Shown in pieces: positions 1 to 8,755 of a DNA stretch of 41,863 nucleotides; positions within the stretch are counted from its first letter, which is position 1; every line of letters begins with the position of its first letter. The position numbers and the translations under genes are program-made. Under the pieces are notes generated by a model. It saw nothing but the letters and a program-made list of their open reading frames with translations, made no database searches and was not told where the DNA came from. Location: positions 1-41,863 of the forward strand of contig NVQL02000078.1 of assembly GCA_002400495.2 (NCBI GenBank), in the 5' to 3' direction. This DNA comes from Alphaproteobacteria bacterium. GTDB lineage: Bacteria; Pseudomonadota; Alphaproteobacteria; Rhizobiales; OSC116.

Positions 1-347
1 ACTCTGCCACCCATCCAAAAGTGTGCCATACGGTTTGTACAAGGCAGTAAATATATTTTGCCACTATGTTTTGCAAGCGATTTTATGGGTTTTACATAAG
101 TATTTTGGATTATTGAACTTTGGTCTGTATAAAAGCGTTTGAAATCAATAGCTGTTGGCTTGTTGGTGGTTTGTTAACCTTAAACCATAAGCTTTTGTTA
201 GCCATTGAGCCTAAAAGAGGCAGATTTTAGTATTGACTTAGTGTATTTTACCGGCTGATAGGAATTTTAGTGATTTATTAAGTGGTCGTTATGGGTTTAG
301 ATATTGTTGAAAAACAAAATAAAGTGAGTGGGGCGCATGTTACGATT
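1..347. other. Non-coding stretch upstream of rlpA
   Basis: I see no convincing gene, RNA or repeat here. The stretch is AT-rich and begins at the window edge, so the end of an upstream gene could lie just outside. A TTGACT at 233-238 could be a -35 element for rlpA, but no good -10 follows it. Upstream in-frame starts for rlpA (GTG 282, ATG 291) fall in this stretch. Confidence 0.4.
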
Positions 348-1394
348 ATGCGCGGTTTAGGACTATGTCTTATTACTTTGGGTCTATTGGGGCTGACAGG
401 TTGCTCCTCATCTAAGTTTAATAAATATGGCGTCAAAACCTCTAAACGGGTTTATGAAAGCAAGGGGCCGTTGCCTAAACATGCTGGCACATATAAAGTT
501 GGCAAGCCCTATAAGGTGGGCGGCAAATGGTATTATCCGCGTAAAGATGTACATTATAACAAGACAGGCATGGCCTCATGGTATGGGGATGAATTCCATG
601 GGCGCAAAACAGCTAATGGTGAGGTTTTTGATATGCATGCCTTTACGGGGGCGCATAAAACTTTACCCTTACCTTCATTGGTGAAAGTGACTAACCTTTC
701 GACTGGCAAATCTATCATCGTGAGGGTGAATGATCGTGGTCCTTATCATGGCGGTCGGTTAATCGATATGTCACGTGCGGCGGCTAATGCGTTAGGTTAT
801 CGAAGCAAAGGTTTAACCAAAGTGCGGGTTGAATATTTTGGTGAAGCAGCCGAACATCCAGCTGGAGATGATGCAAAAATTGCTGCATTGGGCGGGAGGC
901 CCAATACGGGTGCGGCGCCTATTGCTACAGGTATTGCCTCTAACTCTAAGCCTGCTAGAGAACGTAATTTCTTTGATCATTTATTTGGTTGGAATAAGCC
1001 TACATTTGTGGCTGAAGCGGCATCTGTGACGGCTGTAACCCTTGCGGCAAAGGCTAATAAAGCTGGTCTGCCACCTGTGCCAAGTGAAAAATTGGCGGCG
1101 GGTGACATGCTTGAGTTTGATCCAGATATAGCCAATGCCGTTTCGTTAGATCAGCAATCTAGCACTTTGGCGCGTTCTTTGACTTTAACAAAAAACCAAG
1201 GCCGTATGTTGAACTTAAATGGTGAAAGTTCGGGCGAAATTATTGCGGGTCATGATTTTATTCAGGTGGCTATGTTTAATAACATTAAACAAGCTGTTGA
1301 ATATAAACTGCAATTGGGTGGTAGTGTCTATAGTAAGATCGACATAGGACAACAAGGTAGCAAGACTATATACTTGGTCATGGTGCAGGTGTAG
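348..1394 (+). CDS. rlpA: RlpA-family septal-ring lytic transglycosylase, lipoprotein
   Basis: RlpA proteins are outer-membrane lipoproteins that cleave peptidoglycan glycan strands at the septum. From ATG 348 the protein has a compact lipoprotein signal (MRG, hydrophobic stretch, LTGC with the lipid-acceptor Cys at residue 19). In-frame GTG 282 and ATG 291 would give an unusually long n-region, so I prefer 348. The double-psi beta-barrel domain is clear: GMASWYGDEFHGRKTANGE through VRVNDRGPY and RLIDMSRAAA. A low-complexity linker leads to a SPOR domain starting at GHDFIQVAMF. The SPOR domain stops after about 48 residues (YLVMVQV), short of the usual length of about 70, and its likely remainder lies in another frame just downstream. 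A 6-bp inverted repeat (333-338/348-353) overlaps the chosen start codon. The neighbour order (tmk, holB, metG, tatD) is typical, but the dacC/dacF gene often next to rlpA is missing. Confidence 0.85.
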   Translation: MRGLGLCLITLGLLGLTGCSSSKFNKYGVKTSKRVYESKGPLPKHAGTYKVGKPYKVGGKWYYPRKDVHYNKTGMASWYGDEFHGRKTANGEVFDMHAFTGAHKTLPLPSLVKVTNLSTGKSIIVRVNDRGPYHGGRLIDMSRAAANALGYRSKGLTKVRVEYFGEAAEHPAGDDAKIAALGGRPNTGAAPIATGIASNSKPARERNFFDHLFGWNKPTFVAEAASVTAVTLAAKANKAGLPPVPSEKLAAGDMLEFDPDIANAVSLDQQSSTLARSLTLTKNQGRMLNLNGESSGEIIAGHDFIQVAMFNNIKQAVEYKLQLGGSVYSKIDIGQQGSKTIYLVMVQV

Positions 1395-1473
1395 CTGGTG
1401 TAATAGGGTGTCGCAGAAATATGTTGCTAAAGGTGGTTGTGTTGAGCAACCCATTGACATTTTACAGTTATAG
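1395..1473 (+). pseudogene. Probable out-of-frame remainder of the RlpA SPOR domain
   Basis: In the +1 frame relative to rlpA the DNA after its stop reads NRVSQKYVAKGGCVEQPIDILQL and then TAG at 1471-1473. That resembles the second helix and last strand of a SPOR domain, the part missing from the rlpA product. One single-base indel near 1385-1400 would join them. Seen: the reading frames. Inferred: that they once formed one domain. A sequencing error would look the same. Confidence 0.4.
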
Positions 1474-1524
1474 GTGGATAAAAAGCAAAATTATTTCTTT
1501 TAAAAAATTAGTTTAGGGTCGTAT

Positions 1525-2184
1525 ATGCGGGGTCAATTTATTAGTTTTGAAGGCGGCGAGGGCGGCGGCAAGACAACTCAGATAAAACTATTGGCCGAAA
1601 AACTACAAGCTGCTGGCATTAAAGTGGTGCAAACTCGCGAGCCTGGTGGCAGCGAAGGTGCCGAAGCCTTACGCCATTTGTTGCTGACTGGCGATGTGGC
1701 GGCATGGTCGCCAATATCTGAAGCTTTGTTATTTGCCGCAGGCCGTTCAGACCATTTAGAAAAGCTCATTCGGCCAAGTTTAGAGGAAGGCAAATGGGTG
1801 TTGTGTGATCGGTTTTTGGATTCAACCCGTGCTTATCAAGGTGTTGCGGGCAATGTGCCACAAGAGTTTATCGCAACCATTGAAAAATATGTGGTGGCTG
1901 ATAGCTTGCCTGATCGTACATATATCTTGGATTTAGACCCCGAGGTTGGCCTCGCGCGCGCGAATGCCCGCATGGCTGATATTAAGGAGCAAAGCGCTGG
2001 CTTGGCGGAAGATAGGTTTGAGAATATGCGGTTGCAATTTCATTTGGATTTGCGCCAATGTTATCTAGACATTGCCAAGGCCGAACCTAAGCGCTGCCAT
2101 GTTATTAATGCTGACCAGGCCATTGGCTCGATGCATGATGATATTTGGGCAGATGCGCAGAAATTGATAGAGAAATCCAATTGA
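1525..2184 (+). CDS. tmk: Thymidylate kinase
   Basis: Phosphorylates dTMP to dTDP in dTTP synthesis, in the cytoplasm. The 219-residue length is normal. The P-loop is FEGGEGGGKTTQ near residue 8, followed by the TREPGG motif that contacts dTMP, the CDRFLDSTRAYQG motif near residue 92, and a LID region RANARMADIKEQ... ending in EDRFENMRLQFH. The start ATG 1525 places the P-loop at the expected distance from the N-terminus. It is followed after three bases by holB, a standard alphaproteobacterial pairing, and the two are probably co-transcribed with metG. Confidence 0.95.
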   Translation: MRGQFISFEGGEGGGKTTQIKLLAEKLQAAGIKVVQTREPGGSEGAEALRHLLLTGDVAAWSPISEALLFAAGRSDHLEKLIRPSLEEGKWVLCDRFLDSTRAYQGVAGNVPQEFIATIEKYVVADSLPDRTYILDLDPEVGLARANARMADIKEQSAGLAEDRFENMRLQFHLDLRQCYLDIAKAEPKRCHVINADQAIGSMHDDIWADAQKLIEKSN

Positions 2185-2187
2185 TAT

Positions 2188-3294
2188 ATGTCTGAAACAT
2201 TAGAAATCGATAAGCTTGAGAATTTTCCGCATCCGCGTGATAACGAAAATCTGTGTGGTTTGGCGTCTGCTGAACGGGCTTTGTTTGATGGTTTTATGTC
2301 TGAGAAAATGCATCATGCGTGGATTATTTCGGGTCAGAAAGGCATTGGCAAAGCTACACTTGCTTATAAATTTGCTCAGTTTATTTTGGAATTTAAAACG
2401 CCTGATAATGTTCGGGCGGCGGGCATAACTGGCCTTGAACCTAATTACAACGCTATATCTGCACAGCAGGTGCGGGCGCGCAGTCATCCGTCATTATTTG
2501 TGCTTACGCGTGCTTACAACGACAAAACTAAAAAATTCGGCCAGAATATCAATATTGAAAATGTGCGTAAAGCTGAGCGGTTTATTAATAAAACTGTCGA
2601 AAAAGATGGTTGGCGGGTGATTATTATCGACAGTGCGGATGATCTAAATATCAGTTCGGCCAATGCTTTGCTTAAATCGCTTGAAGAACCACCTAAGAAT
2701 ACGGTGTTTCTGATTATCAGCTCTTTGCCAGCTAAATTGTTGCCGACCATTCGATCGCGCTGCCGTATGTTAAAACTGCCTGATCTGGATGAGCAAACCA
2801 TTGCGCAATTGTTGCAAGCTCATCATGTTGAAATGAATGCGGATGAACAGCCCATTATTTTGTTTTTAGGCCAAGGTAGTTTTGCCCGTGTGCTTGAAGT
2901 GATTGATGTTGAAGGGCTTGAAATATATAAAAAAATGGTGGCTTTGCTTTATCAGTTACCGCGTATATCGCGTGATGATATACATAAATTGGGCAGTGAA
3001 TTGGCGCTTAAAGCAGTTGAAAGTAAATATGTATTTTTTACCGAGCAATATTTAGCCATTTTAAGCCGTTTGATTAAATTTATCTCGTTGGGCAGTGAAG
3101 CAGATAAGCATATGCCGTTGCCAAATGTTGAAATTAAACTGTTTAATCACTTAAAGGCACATTTCACGCTTGATGCTTTGTTCAGTCTATGGGAAAGTAG
3201 CGAGCAAAAATTTCGTATCAATGCGGCGTTTAACATGGATAAAAAACAAAGCATTATTACCGAATTTTTAAATTTAGAGAAACTTGCCAAATAG
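2188..3294 (+). CDS. holB: DNA polymerase III subunit delta'
   Basis: Clamp-loader subunit that works with gamma/tau and delta to open the sliding clamp. The AAA+ fold shows a Walker A-like loop (SGQKGIGKATLAYKFA), the VIIIDSADDLNISSANALLKSLEEPP Walker B/sensor region and the SRC arginine-finger motif in TIRSRCRMLKL. At 368 residues it is of normal size for Alphaproteobacteria. The start ATG lies three bases after the tmk stop, so translation is probably coupled. metG follows after 18 bases. Confidence 0.92.
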   Translation: MSETLEIDKLENFPHPRDNENLCGLASAERALFDGFMSEKMHHAWIISGQKGIGKATLAYKFAQFILEFKTPDNVRAAGITGLEPNYNAISAQQVRARSHPSLFVLTRAYNDKTKKFGQNINIENVRKAERFINKTVEKDGWRVIIIDSADDLNISSANALLKSLEEPPKNTVFLIISSLPAKLLPTIRSRCRMLKLPDLDEQTIAQLLQAHHVEMNADEQPIILFLGQGSFARVLEVIDVEGLEIYKKMVALLYQLPRISRDDIHKLGSELALKAVESKYVFFTEQYLAILSRLIKFISLGSEADKHMPLPNVEIKLFNHLKAHFTLDALFSLWESSEQKFRINAAFNMDKKQSIITEFLNLEKLAK

Positions 3295-3312
3295 GCCAAC
3301 TTGAGTAAATAA

Positions 3313-4860
3313 ATGACCGATAAAACCCCATTTTATATCACCACCTCTATACCCTACGCCAATGGCGTGCCACATATTGGCCATGCATATGAAATGATGA
3401 CCACCGATGCGCTGGCACGGTTTAAAAGACTAGATGGTTTTGATGTGCTTTATGTAACGGGCGCTGATGAGCATGGGCAAAAAATGCTGCAAACTGCTGA
3501 AAAAGCGGGAGTAACGGTTGAAGAATTGGCGGCAGCTAACTCTAAAGCGTTTGAAGATCTCTCCATTGCACTGAATTGTTCTAATGATGATTTCGTGCGC
3601 ACTACAGAAGAGCGGCATAAAGCCGTCGCGCAAGAAGTGTGGAAGCGCATGGAGGCCAAAGGCGATATATATTTAGAGAAATATTCGGGCTGGTACTCGG
3701 TGCGTGATGAAGCCTATTATGATGAAAAAGAGCTAACTAAACAAGAAGACGGGTCATTTATTGCGCCAACGGGCACGCCTGTTGAGTGGATGGAAGAGGA
3801 TAGTTATTTCTTTAAACTCTCGGCTTATGAAGATAAGTTACTAGCTTTATATAGCGAACACCCCGAATTTGTTGGCCCAGACAGCCGCCGCAACGAGGTG
3901 GTTAACTTTGTTAAAGGCGGCCTGCGTGATCTTTCGGTTTCGCGCACTACATTTGATTGGGGTGTAAATGTGCCTGGCGTCGATGGCCATGTGATGTATG
4001 TGTGGGTTGATGCTTTGACCAATTATCTTACGGGTGCTGGTTTTTTAACTGATGACGCGAAGTTTGAGAAATATTGGCCGTGTGATTTGCATATCATTGG
4101 TAAAGACATTTTGCGTTTTCATGCCATATACTGGCCAGCCTTTTTAATGTCTGCCGACATTGAGCTGCCTAAACGAGTGTTTGGACATGGCTTTATTAAT
4201 AATGATGGCGAGAAAATGAGTAAGTCGGTTGGTAATGTGGTTGATCCGCACCAGCTTATTGAGGAATATGGGCTTGACCAAACGCGTTATTTTTTAATGC
4301 GTGAGGTGCCTTATGGCCGCGATGGTAGTTATAGCCATACCGCTTTGGTTAACCGCACCAATGCCGACCTTGCAAATGATTTGGGAAATTTAGCTTCGCG
4401 TTCATTATCGATGATTGCTAAGAATTGTGATGGCAAATTACCTGCGATTGAGGATTTGACTGATGATGACAATGCGCTGATTGCTTTGGCTGAAAATGCA
4501 CTTGTGAAAACACGTGAGGCCATGAAGACTCAGCAAATTCATCTGGCGATTGCTGCCGTGTGGGATGTGGTTGGTGAAACCAACAAATATTTTGCGGGAC
4601 AAGAGCCTTGGGCATTGAAGAAAACTGACCCTGCTAGAATGGGTGTGGTTTTGGCTTTAACTGCTGAAATTATTCGCCAAGTTTCGATCATGGCACAGCC
4701 ATATATCCCCAACGGTGCGGCTCAATTTTTAGACATGTTAAGTGTGGATGTGGATAAACGCCAATTTGAGCATTTAACTAAAGCTAATTGGTTACGATCT
4801 GGGTTGGAAATTAACAAGCCATCCCCAGTTTTTCCACGTTATGTTGATGAAAAAAAGTGA
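3313..4860 (+). CDS. metG: Methionyl-tRNA synthetase
   Basis: Charges tRNA-Met. This is a class I synthetase with the HIGH signature at residues 21-24 ([10 protein letters not shown]) and KMSKS at 301-305. At 515 residues it is the short form without the C-terminal tRNA-binding/dimerisation domain of the E. coli enzyme, as is common in Alphaproteobacteria. The insert between the Rossmann halves ([20 protein letters not shown]) lacks zinc-binding cysteines. It lies in the tmk-holB-metG-tatD block, and a 78-base gap separates it from tatD. Confidence 0.95.
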   Translation: MTDKTPFYITTSIPYANGVPHIGHAYEMMTTDALARFKRLDGFDVLYVTGADEHGQKMLQTAEKAGVTVEELAAANSKAFEDLSIALNCSNDDFVRTTEERHKAVAQEVWKRMEAKGDIYLEKYSGWYSVRDEAYYDEKELTKQEDGSFIAPTGTPVEWMEEDSYFFKLSAYEDKLLALYSEHPEFVGPDSRRNEVVNFVKGGLRDLSVSRTTFDWGVNVPGVDGHVMYVWVDALTNYLTGAGFLTDDAKFEKYWPCDLHIIGKDILRFHAIYWPAFLMSADIELPKRVFGHGFINNDGEKMSKSVGNVVDPHQLIEEYGLDQTRYFLMREVPYGRDGSYSHTALVNRTNADLANDLGNLASRSLSMIAKNCDGKLPAIEDLTDDDNALIALAENALVKTREAMKTQQIHLAIAAVWDVVGETNKYFAGQEPWALKKTDPARMGVVLALTAEIIRQVSIMAQPYIPNGAAQFLDMLSVDVDKRQFEHLTKANWLRSGLEINKPSPVFPRYVDEKK

Positions 4861-4938
4861 TATAACACAGCAATTTATGATTGTTATTAACGTTGTGTGG
4901 TTAAGTTATTCACAACTTGTGTATAAAGGAAGTTAAAC

Positions 4939-5739
4939 ATGTTAGTCGACAGTCATTGTCATCTAGATTTCCCTGATTTTGAACAGGAACTTCCACAGGT
5001 TATCCAACGGGCGCACGATGCTGGTGTGGGTATTATGACCTCTATCAGCACGCGCATTAAACAATTTGATAAAGTGCATAGGATTGCACTGGATTATGAG
5101 GATGTTTATTGCACTGTTGGCACTCACCCATGCAATGCGCAGGAAGAGACTGACATTAGCCTTGAGACTATATTGCAACATGCCGCGCATGAAAAAGTGA
5201 TTGGCATAGGCGAGGCGGGGTTGGATTATTTTCATGATCAATCATTTAAAACCGAGCAAGATCAGGTGTTTCGTATGCATATTGAGGCGGCGCGGCAAAC
5301 AGGTTTGCCGTTGGTGATACATTCGCGCGATAGTGATGATGATATGGCGGCGATATTGAAAGAAGAAATGCTCAATGGTGAGTTTAAGATATTATTACAT
5401 TGTTTTAGCTCGGGGATAGAATTGTGTAAAGTGGGGCTTGAGCTTGGTGCATTTGTGAGTTTTTCGGGTATTGTGAGCTTTAAGAATGCCAAAAATGTGC
5501 ATGAAGCGGCGAGATTGGTGCCGATTGAACGTATTTTGGTGGAGACTGACGCGCCGTATTTAGCACCGACACCACATAGAGGCAAAAGAAATGAGCCGAG
5601 CTTTGTGGTGCATACTGCAGAGGCTTTGGCCAATATAAAAGACATGGATGTCAACAAGGTGCATAATGCCACAACCAAGGCGTTTTTTGATTTATTTTCA
5701 AAAGTACCGCGCGCCAAATATGACGGATGGGAGCTTTAA
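4939..5739 (+). CDS. tatD: TatD-family metal-dependent hydrolase/DNase
   Basis: TatD proteins are TIM-barrel metallo-hydrolases with 3'-5' exonuclease activity, associated with DNA repair and quality control. The metal ligands are recognisable: HxH in VDSHCHLDFPD (residues 6 and 8), Glu in GIGEAGLDY, His in LVIHSRD and LLHCFSSG, and Asp in VETDAPYLAP. Length 266 is normal. An AAGGAAG ribosome-binding site precedes ATG 4939. Its TAA stop overlaps the ATG of the next gene, so the two are translationally coupled. Confidence 0.93.
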   Translation: MLVDSHCHLDFPDFEQELPQVIQRAHDAGVGIMTSISTRIKQFDKVHRIALDYEDVYCTVGTHPCNAQEETDISLETILQHAAHEKVIGIGEAGLDYFHDQSFKTEQDQVFRMHIEAARQTGLPLVIHSRDSDDDMAAILKEEMLNGEFKILLHCFSSGIELCKVGLELGAFVSFSGIVSFKNAKNVHEAARLVPIERILVETDAPYLAPTPHRGKRNEPSFVVHTAEALANIKDMDVNKVHNATTKAFFDLFSKVPRAKYDGWEL

Positions 5740-6542
5740 TGAGCTTGAAATTTACCATATTAGGCTGTGGCTCATCTATGGGTGTGCCGAGAGTTAGTGG
5801 CAATTGGGGTGCCTGCGACCCAAATGAGTCGAAGAACCGCCGCCGCCGCTGTGCTATGCTGGTGCGTAAAATCGGTGCAGATGGTGAGACGGTCATTTTA
5901 ATAGATGTTGGTGCGGATGCACATCATCAGCTATTGGATGCTCAGGTTGGCAGCTTAGACGCGGTTTTATTGACCCATGAACATGCCGATCATACCCATG
6001 GGATTGATGATTTGCGGGCTTTCGCCATAGAGAAACGCGAGCAAATGCCGGTTTATATGACAGCGGAAACATTTGCTGATGTCGGGTCTAAATTTTCATA
6101 TTGTTTTAAGCAGCCTGAAGGCAGTCATTACCCTGCCATCTTAAAATATTGCCAAATAAATTATGATGAAGCTTTTCGTGTTGATGGGGCAGGTGGTGTT
6201 ATAGAGGTTTTGCCTGTGCGAGTTGAGCATGGCTCGATTGATTGTGCGGCATTTCTGATTGATGGGGTGATGTATAGTGCGGATTTGAATGACATACCGC
6301 AGAATAGCCTATATGCATTTGAGAATCTTGATATTTGGGTGATTGATGCTCTGCGCCCCACCACACATAACAGCCATTTTGGTATTGAGGATGTATTGGA
6401 ATGGGTTGGCAAAGTGCATCCTAAACGTTCAATATTGACCAATATGTCGACAGAGTTGGACTATGTAAGCATCAAAGATGAAATGGCCAAAACCAATTTG
6501 AATATTGTGCCCGCATATGACGGTTTTGACTTTAAAAAATAA
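5739..6542 (+). CDS. MBL-fold metallo-hydrolase, PhnP-like
   Basis: Beta-lactamase-fold hydrolase related to PhnP, a cyclic phosphodiesterase, though members next to tatD-metG have no settled substrate. The metal motif HEHADHTHGIDDLR is intact, and LGCGSSMGVPR at the N-terminus and a late NSHFGIEDVLEW histidine fit the family. I start it at ATG 5739, which overlaps the tatD stop as TAATG and has GGAG five bases upstream; an in-frame ATG at 5727 would add four residues. It ends three bases before the stop of the convergent GNAT gene. Confidence 0.88.
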   Translation: MSLKFTILGCGSSMGVPRVSGNWGACDPNESKNRRRRCAMLVRKIGADGETVILIDVGADAHHQLLDAQVGSLDAVLLTHEHADHTHGIDDLRAFAIEKREQMPVYMTAETFADVGSKFSYCFKQPEGSHYPAILKYCQINYDEAFRVDGAGGVIEVLPVRVEHGSIDCAAFLIDGVMYSADLNDIPQNSLYAFENLDIWVIDALRPTTHNSHFGIEDVLEWVGKVHPKRSILTNMSTELDYVSIKDEMAKTNLNIVPAYDGFDFKK

Positions 6543-6545
6543 ATA

Positions 6546-7064
6546 TTATTCGACAAGAGTTTCAAATTCTGTGACGTGGCGATTGTAAGCCTCAAAGCCC
6601 AATTTTTGATAGAGGGGCAGGGCTCGCTTGTGATCTAATGTGCAAGTCTGAATGATGACGCGGCCTGGATTTTGAGCCCAGGCATAGGCAACTGCATATT
6701 GGGTAATTAAGCTACCCAACCCTCGGCCAATGGCATTTTTTATAAGGCCTACGAATGAGATTTCTATCGATTTTGGTAAGTTTCTGGCATTTAATTCGAA
6801 AAACCCAACTGCCACTTGATTTTCATATAAAATGAAGACTTTGACGTCTGCATGATGCAGAATATTTTGTAGTTCAGGATTGGTAAGCCGCAAACGGCTG
6901 ACCCAGTGATAATCTGTACCTATTTGTTTATAAAGGTTTAAATACTCATCTAAATTAACTTTATTGATATATTTTAATTCGAACCCCTTGGGTAGGGCGG
7001 GCAAAGTGGTTAAGCGGCGCTCCCGCATTTCAAGATAAGTGACGAGAGTTTTAATTTTTGCCAC
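6546..7064 (-). CDS. GNAT-family N-acetyltransferase
   Basis: A 172-residue acetyl-CoA-dependent acyltransferase of unknown substrate. The acetyl-CoA pyrophosphate loop is visible as VGLIKNAIGRGLGSLI, followed by the typical C-terminal RALPLYQKLGFEAYNR. The start is a GTG at 7064 with a GAGG ribosome-binding site (bottom strand, 7071-7074) six bases away. It is transcribed alone, convergent with the MBL gene. Nothing in the context gives the substrate. Confidence 0.8.
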   Translation of the reverse strand: MAKIKTLVTYLEMRERRLTTLPALPKGFELKYINKVNLDEYLNLYKQIGTDYHWVSRLRLTNPELQNILHHADVKVFILYENQVAVGFFELNARNLPKSIEISFVGLIKNAIGRGLGSLITQYAVAYAWAQNPGRVIIQTCTLDHKRALPLYQKLGFEAYNRHVTEFETLVE

Positions 7065-7207
7065 TAAATACCTCGTTCTATTAGAAAAATGCGATTGTTA
7101 CGCGCCATAATGGGCATAAGCTTAGCCGCAAAGTAGGGGTTTATAAACAGGCAAATTGCGAAATGTGGTTTGTTCACACATAAATTGGAAAAAATAACAA
7201 TTTTGGT

Positions 7208-7235
7208 TTGCACTGTCAGAAAAATTAGCTATACA
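7208..7235 (+). promoter_or_regulatory. Likely promoter of tRNA-Asn
   Basis: TTGCAC at 7208-7213 and TATACA at 7230-7235 are spaced 16 bases apart, placing a start near 7242, about 25 bases before the tRNA. Between them and the tRNA lies a perfect hairpin ATCAGC-TCAT-GCTGAT (7243-7258), which would form the 5' leader of the precursor. Confidence 0.5.
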
Positions 7236-7266
7236 TCCCTTCATCAGCTCATGCTGATATGATTGA

Positions 7267-7342
7267 TCCCCAGTAGCTCAGTTGGTAGAGCAAACGACTG
7301 TTAATCGTTTTGTCACAGGTTCGAGTCCTGTCTGGGGAGCCA
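7267..7342 (+). tRNA. tRNA-Asn (anticodon GTT), CCA encoded
   Basis: A complete cloverleaf can be drawn. The acceptor arms TCCCCAG (7267-7273) and CTGGGGA (7332-7338) pair fully. The D-arm carries AGCTCAGTTGGTAGAGC, the anticodon stem AACGA/TCGTT flanks a loop with GTT at 7300-7302, and the T-arm has GGTTCGAGTCC. Discriminator G 7339 is followed by an encoded CCA. Its 3' end is the left copy of a 21-bp direct repeat, so it is the integration target of the element that follows; the gene itself remains intact. Confidence 0.97.
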
Positions 7343-7349
7343 AATCCTC
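7329..7349 (+). repeat. attL-like direct repeat in the tRNA-Asn 3' end
   Basis: Begins TGTCTGGGGAGCC and runs through AAATCCTC, identical over 21 bp to 8839-8859. It covers the acceptor 3' strand, discriminator and CCA of the tRNA plus seven bases. Weaker similarity continues beyond it (CATAAGT...TGATTTA on the left, CAATAAGT...TGATTTA on the right). Confidence 0.85.
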
Positions 7350-7414
7350 TCATAAGTCATTGATTTAATTAAGTTTTTTTGAATGTGGTGATTTTTTGAA
7401 GCCTCGGCTAAATC

Positions 7415-7449
7415 TTGGGTAACTTTTTGGGTAACTTTTGAGTTACTTT
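7415..7449 (+). repeat. Three arm-site-like 12-bp repeats, left end
   Basis: Units at 7415-7426 and 7427-7438 read TTGGGTAACTTT; a third at 7438-7449 reads TTGAGTTACTTT. They match two units near the right end of the element in the same orientation. This layout fits recombinase arm sites; no integrase is present to confirm it. Confidence 0.6.
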
Positions 7450-7527
7450 TATTTGGCATACAATGCGAGTAAATGTTGTTTGTTGCATAGATATTGAGTT
7501 TCCACATTTTATTATTTGTAAATTCAA

Positions 7528-8652
7528 TCAAAGTTGACGCTGTATTTTTTGTAACATTGCTTCACATTCGTCATCAAATAATTCAATTTTTTTGAAAAAT
7601 TCATCAATAAACATCCTACCTTTTATATTCGAAGCAAAGGTTTTGTTAAGCTGTTCCTTAATTACAGCTTTTCCTATGTCGATTTCACAGAATGCTGTGC
7701 CATAGAAATTTCGTATCGTTCCCATTTTATGAACTGGTAATTTAAGCAATTTCATTTTCATTTCTTCAAATCCAAATCCTAGAATGACCATTACCTCTGA
7801 AGTTGATGCTGCGTTAATAATTTTTTCTGAAATCTCTGATTTATTAGCTGTGGATTCAGTAAATGTTACGATTCGTTCTGCTAAAATAAATTCGTCAACT
7901 TTTTGGTCGCCAGTATTTCCAAATGGGAGATAGTTTGGCGCTTCTCTATTAACACTGTCACCTATTGTTCCATATGGATGAATTATGTCCAATGTAGATA
8001 GTATACCAGCTGCGTGAGTACGGCTTAAAGAAAAGGTTATTACAAGCAGCTCCATTAAATAAAATTCAATACAGCGGTCGTAATTAAAGCAAATAATTGA
8101 AACGTTTTTAAAAATATTTTCGACGGAGTGTATCGTATGACCTTCCGAAAGTTTGTTAAAAAACATATTTATCCAAGTGTTGGTTAGGTTTTCTATATTT
8201 TTTTCTAGATTGTTCCTAGGTAAGTTATGTTTCTGTATTTTCGTGCTAATTCCAGAATTAGTCAATTCTTTTTGCCATTTGAAAAGGCTAGAGCTACGCT
8301 CGTATTTTAAAATACTGCTTGCAATCGCTAGTTTTCCCAAAAATACAATTCCATGGTCGTCTTGATGTACTTGCAAATATCTATCAACTGAGCGCATACC
8401 GTGTAAACCCTGATGTATTTTTTGGGCGGAATTCTTAATTTGTTGAGGGGCAAATTTATTGGATAGATTTTGTAATATATCTTCTTGTCCCAAAATTTTG
8501 AAATTTTTTCTAAAACGTTCAGCTAGCGAATTTCCTTTGCCGTAGTCACCAAACATAGTTGAAACATCATCAGTTAGTTGGTCGCCTAACGGAAATCCAT
8601 ATTTGATACTGGCAGCTGCGCCAACGATAAAAACTGTATTCTTTTTATACAT
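7528..8652 (-). CDS. SIR2-like domain protein, candidate anti-phage NADase
   Basis: 374 residues starting at ATG 8652, which has GAGG six bases upstream; a TTG at 8664 would add four residues. The motifs of SIR2-like proteins are in order: nucleotide-binding loop VFIVGAAASIKYGFPLGDQL (residues 7-26), SVDRYL (88-93), CFNYD (188-192, the Asn being the likely catalytic residue), HPYG (225-228, the likely catalytic His) and VILGFGF (289-295). No second domain is obvious, though residues 230-374 are unassigned. Proteins of this family in defence systems hydrolyse NAD to stop phage growth. That role here is inference, supported by its position as the only gene in a tRNA-borne element. Base composition is more AT-rich than the flanking genes, consistent with transfer. 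Confidence 0.7.
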   Translation of the reverse strand: MYKKNTVFIVGAAASIKYGFPLGDQLTDDVSTMFGDYGKGNSLAERFRKNFKILGQEDILQNLSNKFAPQQIKNSAQKIHQGLHGMRSVDRYLQVHQDDHGIVFLGKLAIASSILKYERSSSLFKWQKELTNSGISTKIQKHNLPRNNLEKNIENLTNTWINMFFNKLSEGHTIHSVENIFKNVSIICFNYDRCIEFYLMELLVITFSLSRTHAAGILSTLDIIHPYGTIGDSVNREAPNYLPFGNTGDQKVDEFILAERIVTFTESTANKSEISEKIINAASTSEVMVILGFGFEEMKMKLLKLPVHKMGTIRNFYGTAFCEIDIGKAVIKEQLNKTFASNIKGRMFIDEFFKKIELFDDECEAMLQKIQRQL

Positions 8653-8755
8653 AATTTGCCTCAAATAGTTTATCGCGCTCAGAAGACCCAGAAACTATTG
8701 CATATTCTTTTGAAGACGATGGTTTAATTGTCATAACTTGGAAGCTGGAGGATTC

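Noticed and set aside
4906..4914. TTATTCACA, a DnaA-box match between metG and tatD
   Set aside because: Single copy with no second box, AT-rich unwinding region or origin-type genes; expected by chance.
5262..5717. 151-codon bottom-strand frame inside tatD
   Set aside because: Antisense shadow of a clearly coding tatD; no family resemblance.
7313..7531. 72-codon bottom-strand reading frame across the tRNA-Asn end, with WLPRQDSNL at its C-terminus
   Set aside because: It is antisense to the tRNA; its VTQKVTQ part is just the 12-bp repeats translated. Such frames are common annotation artefacts at tRNA genes.
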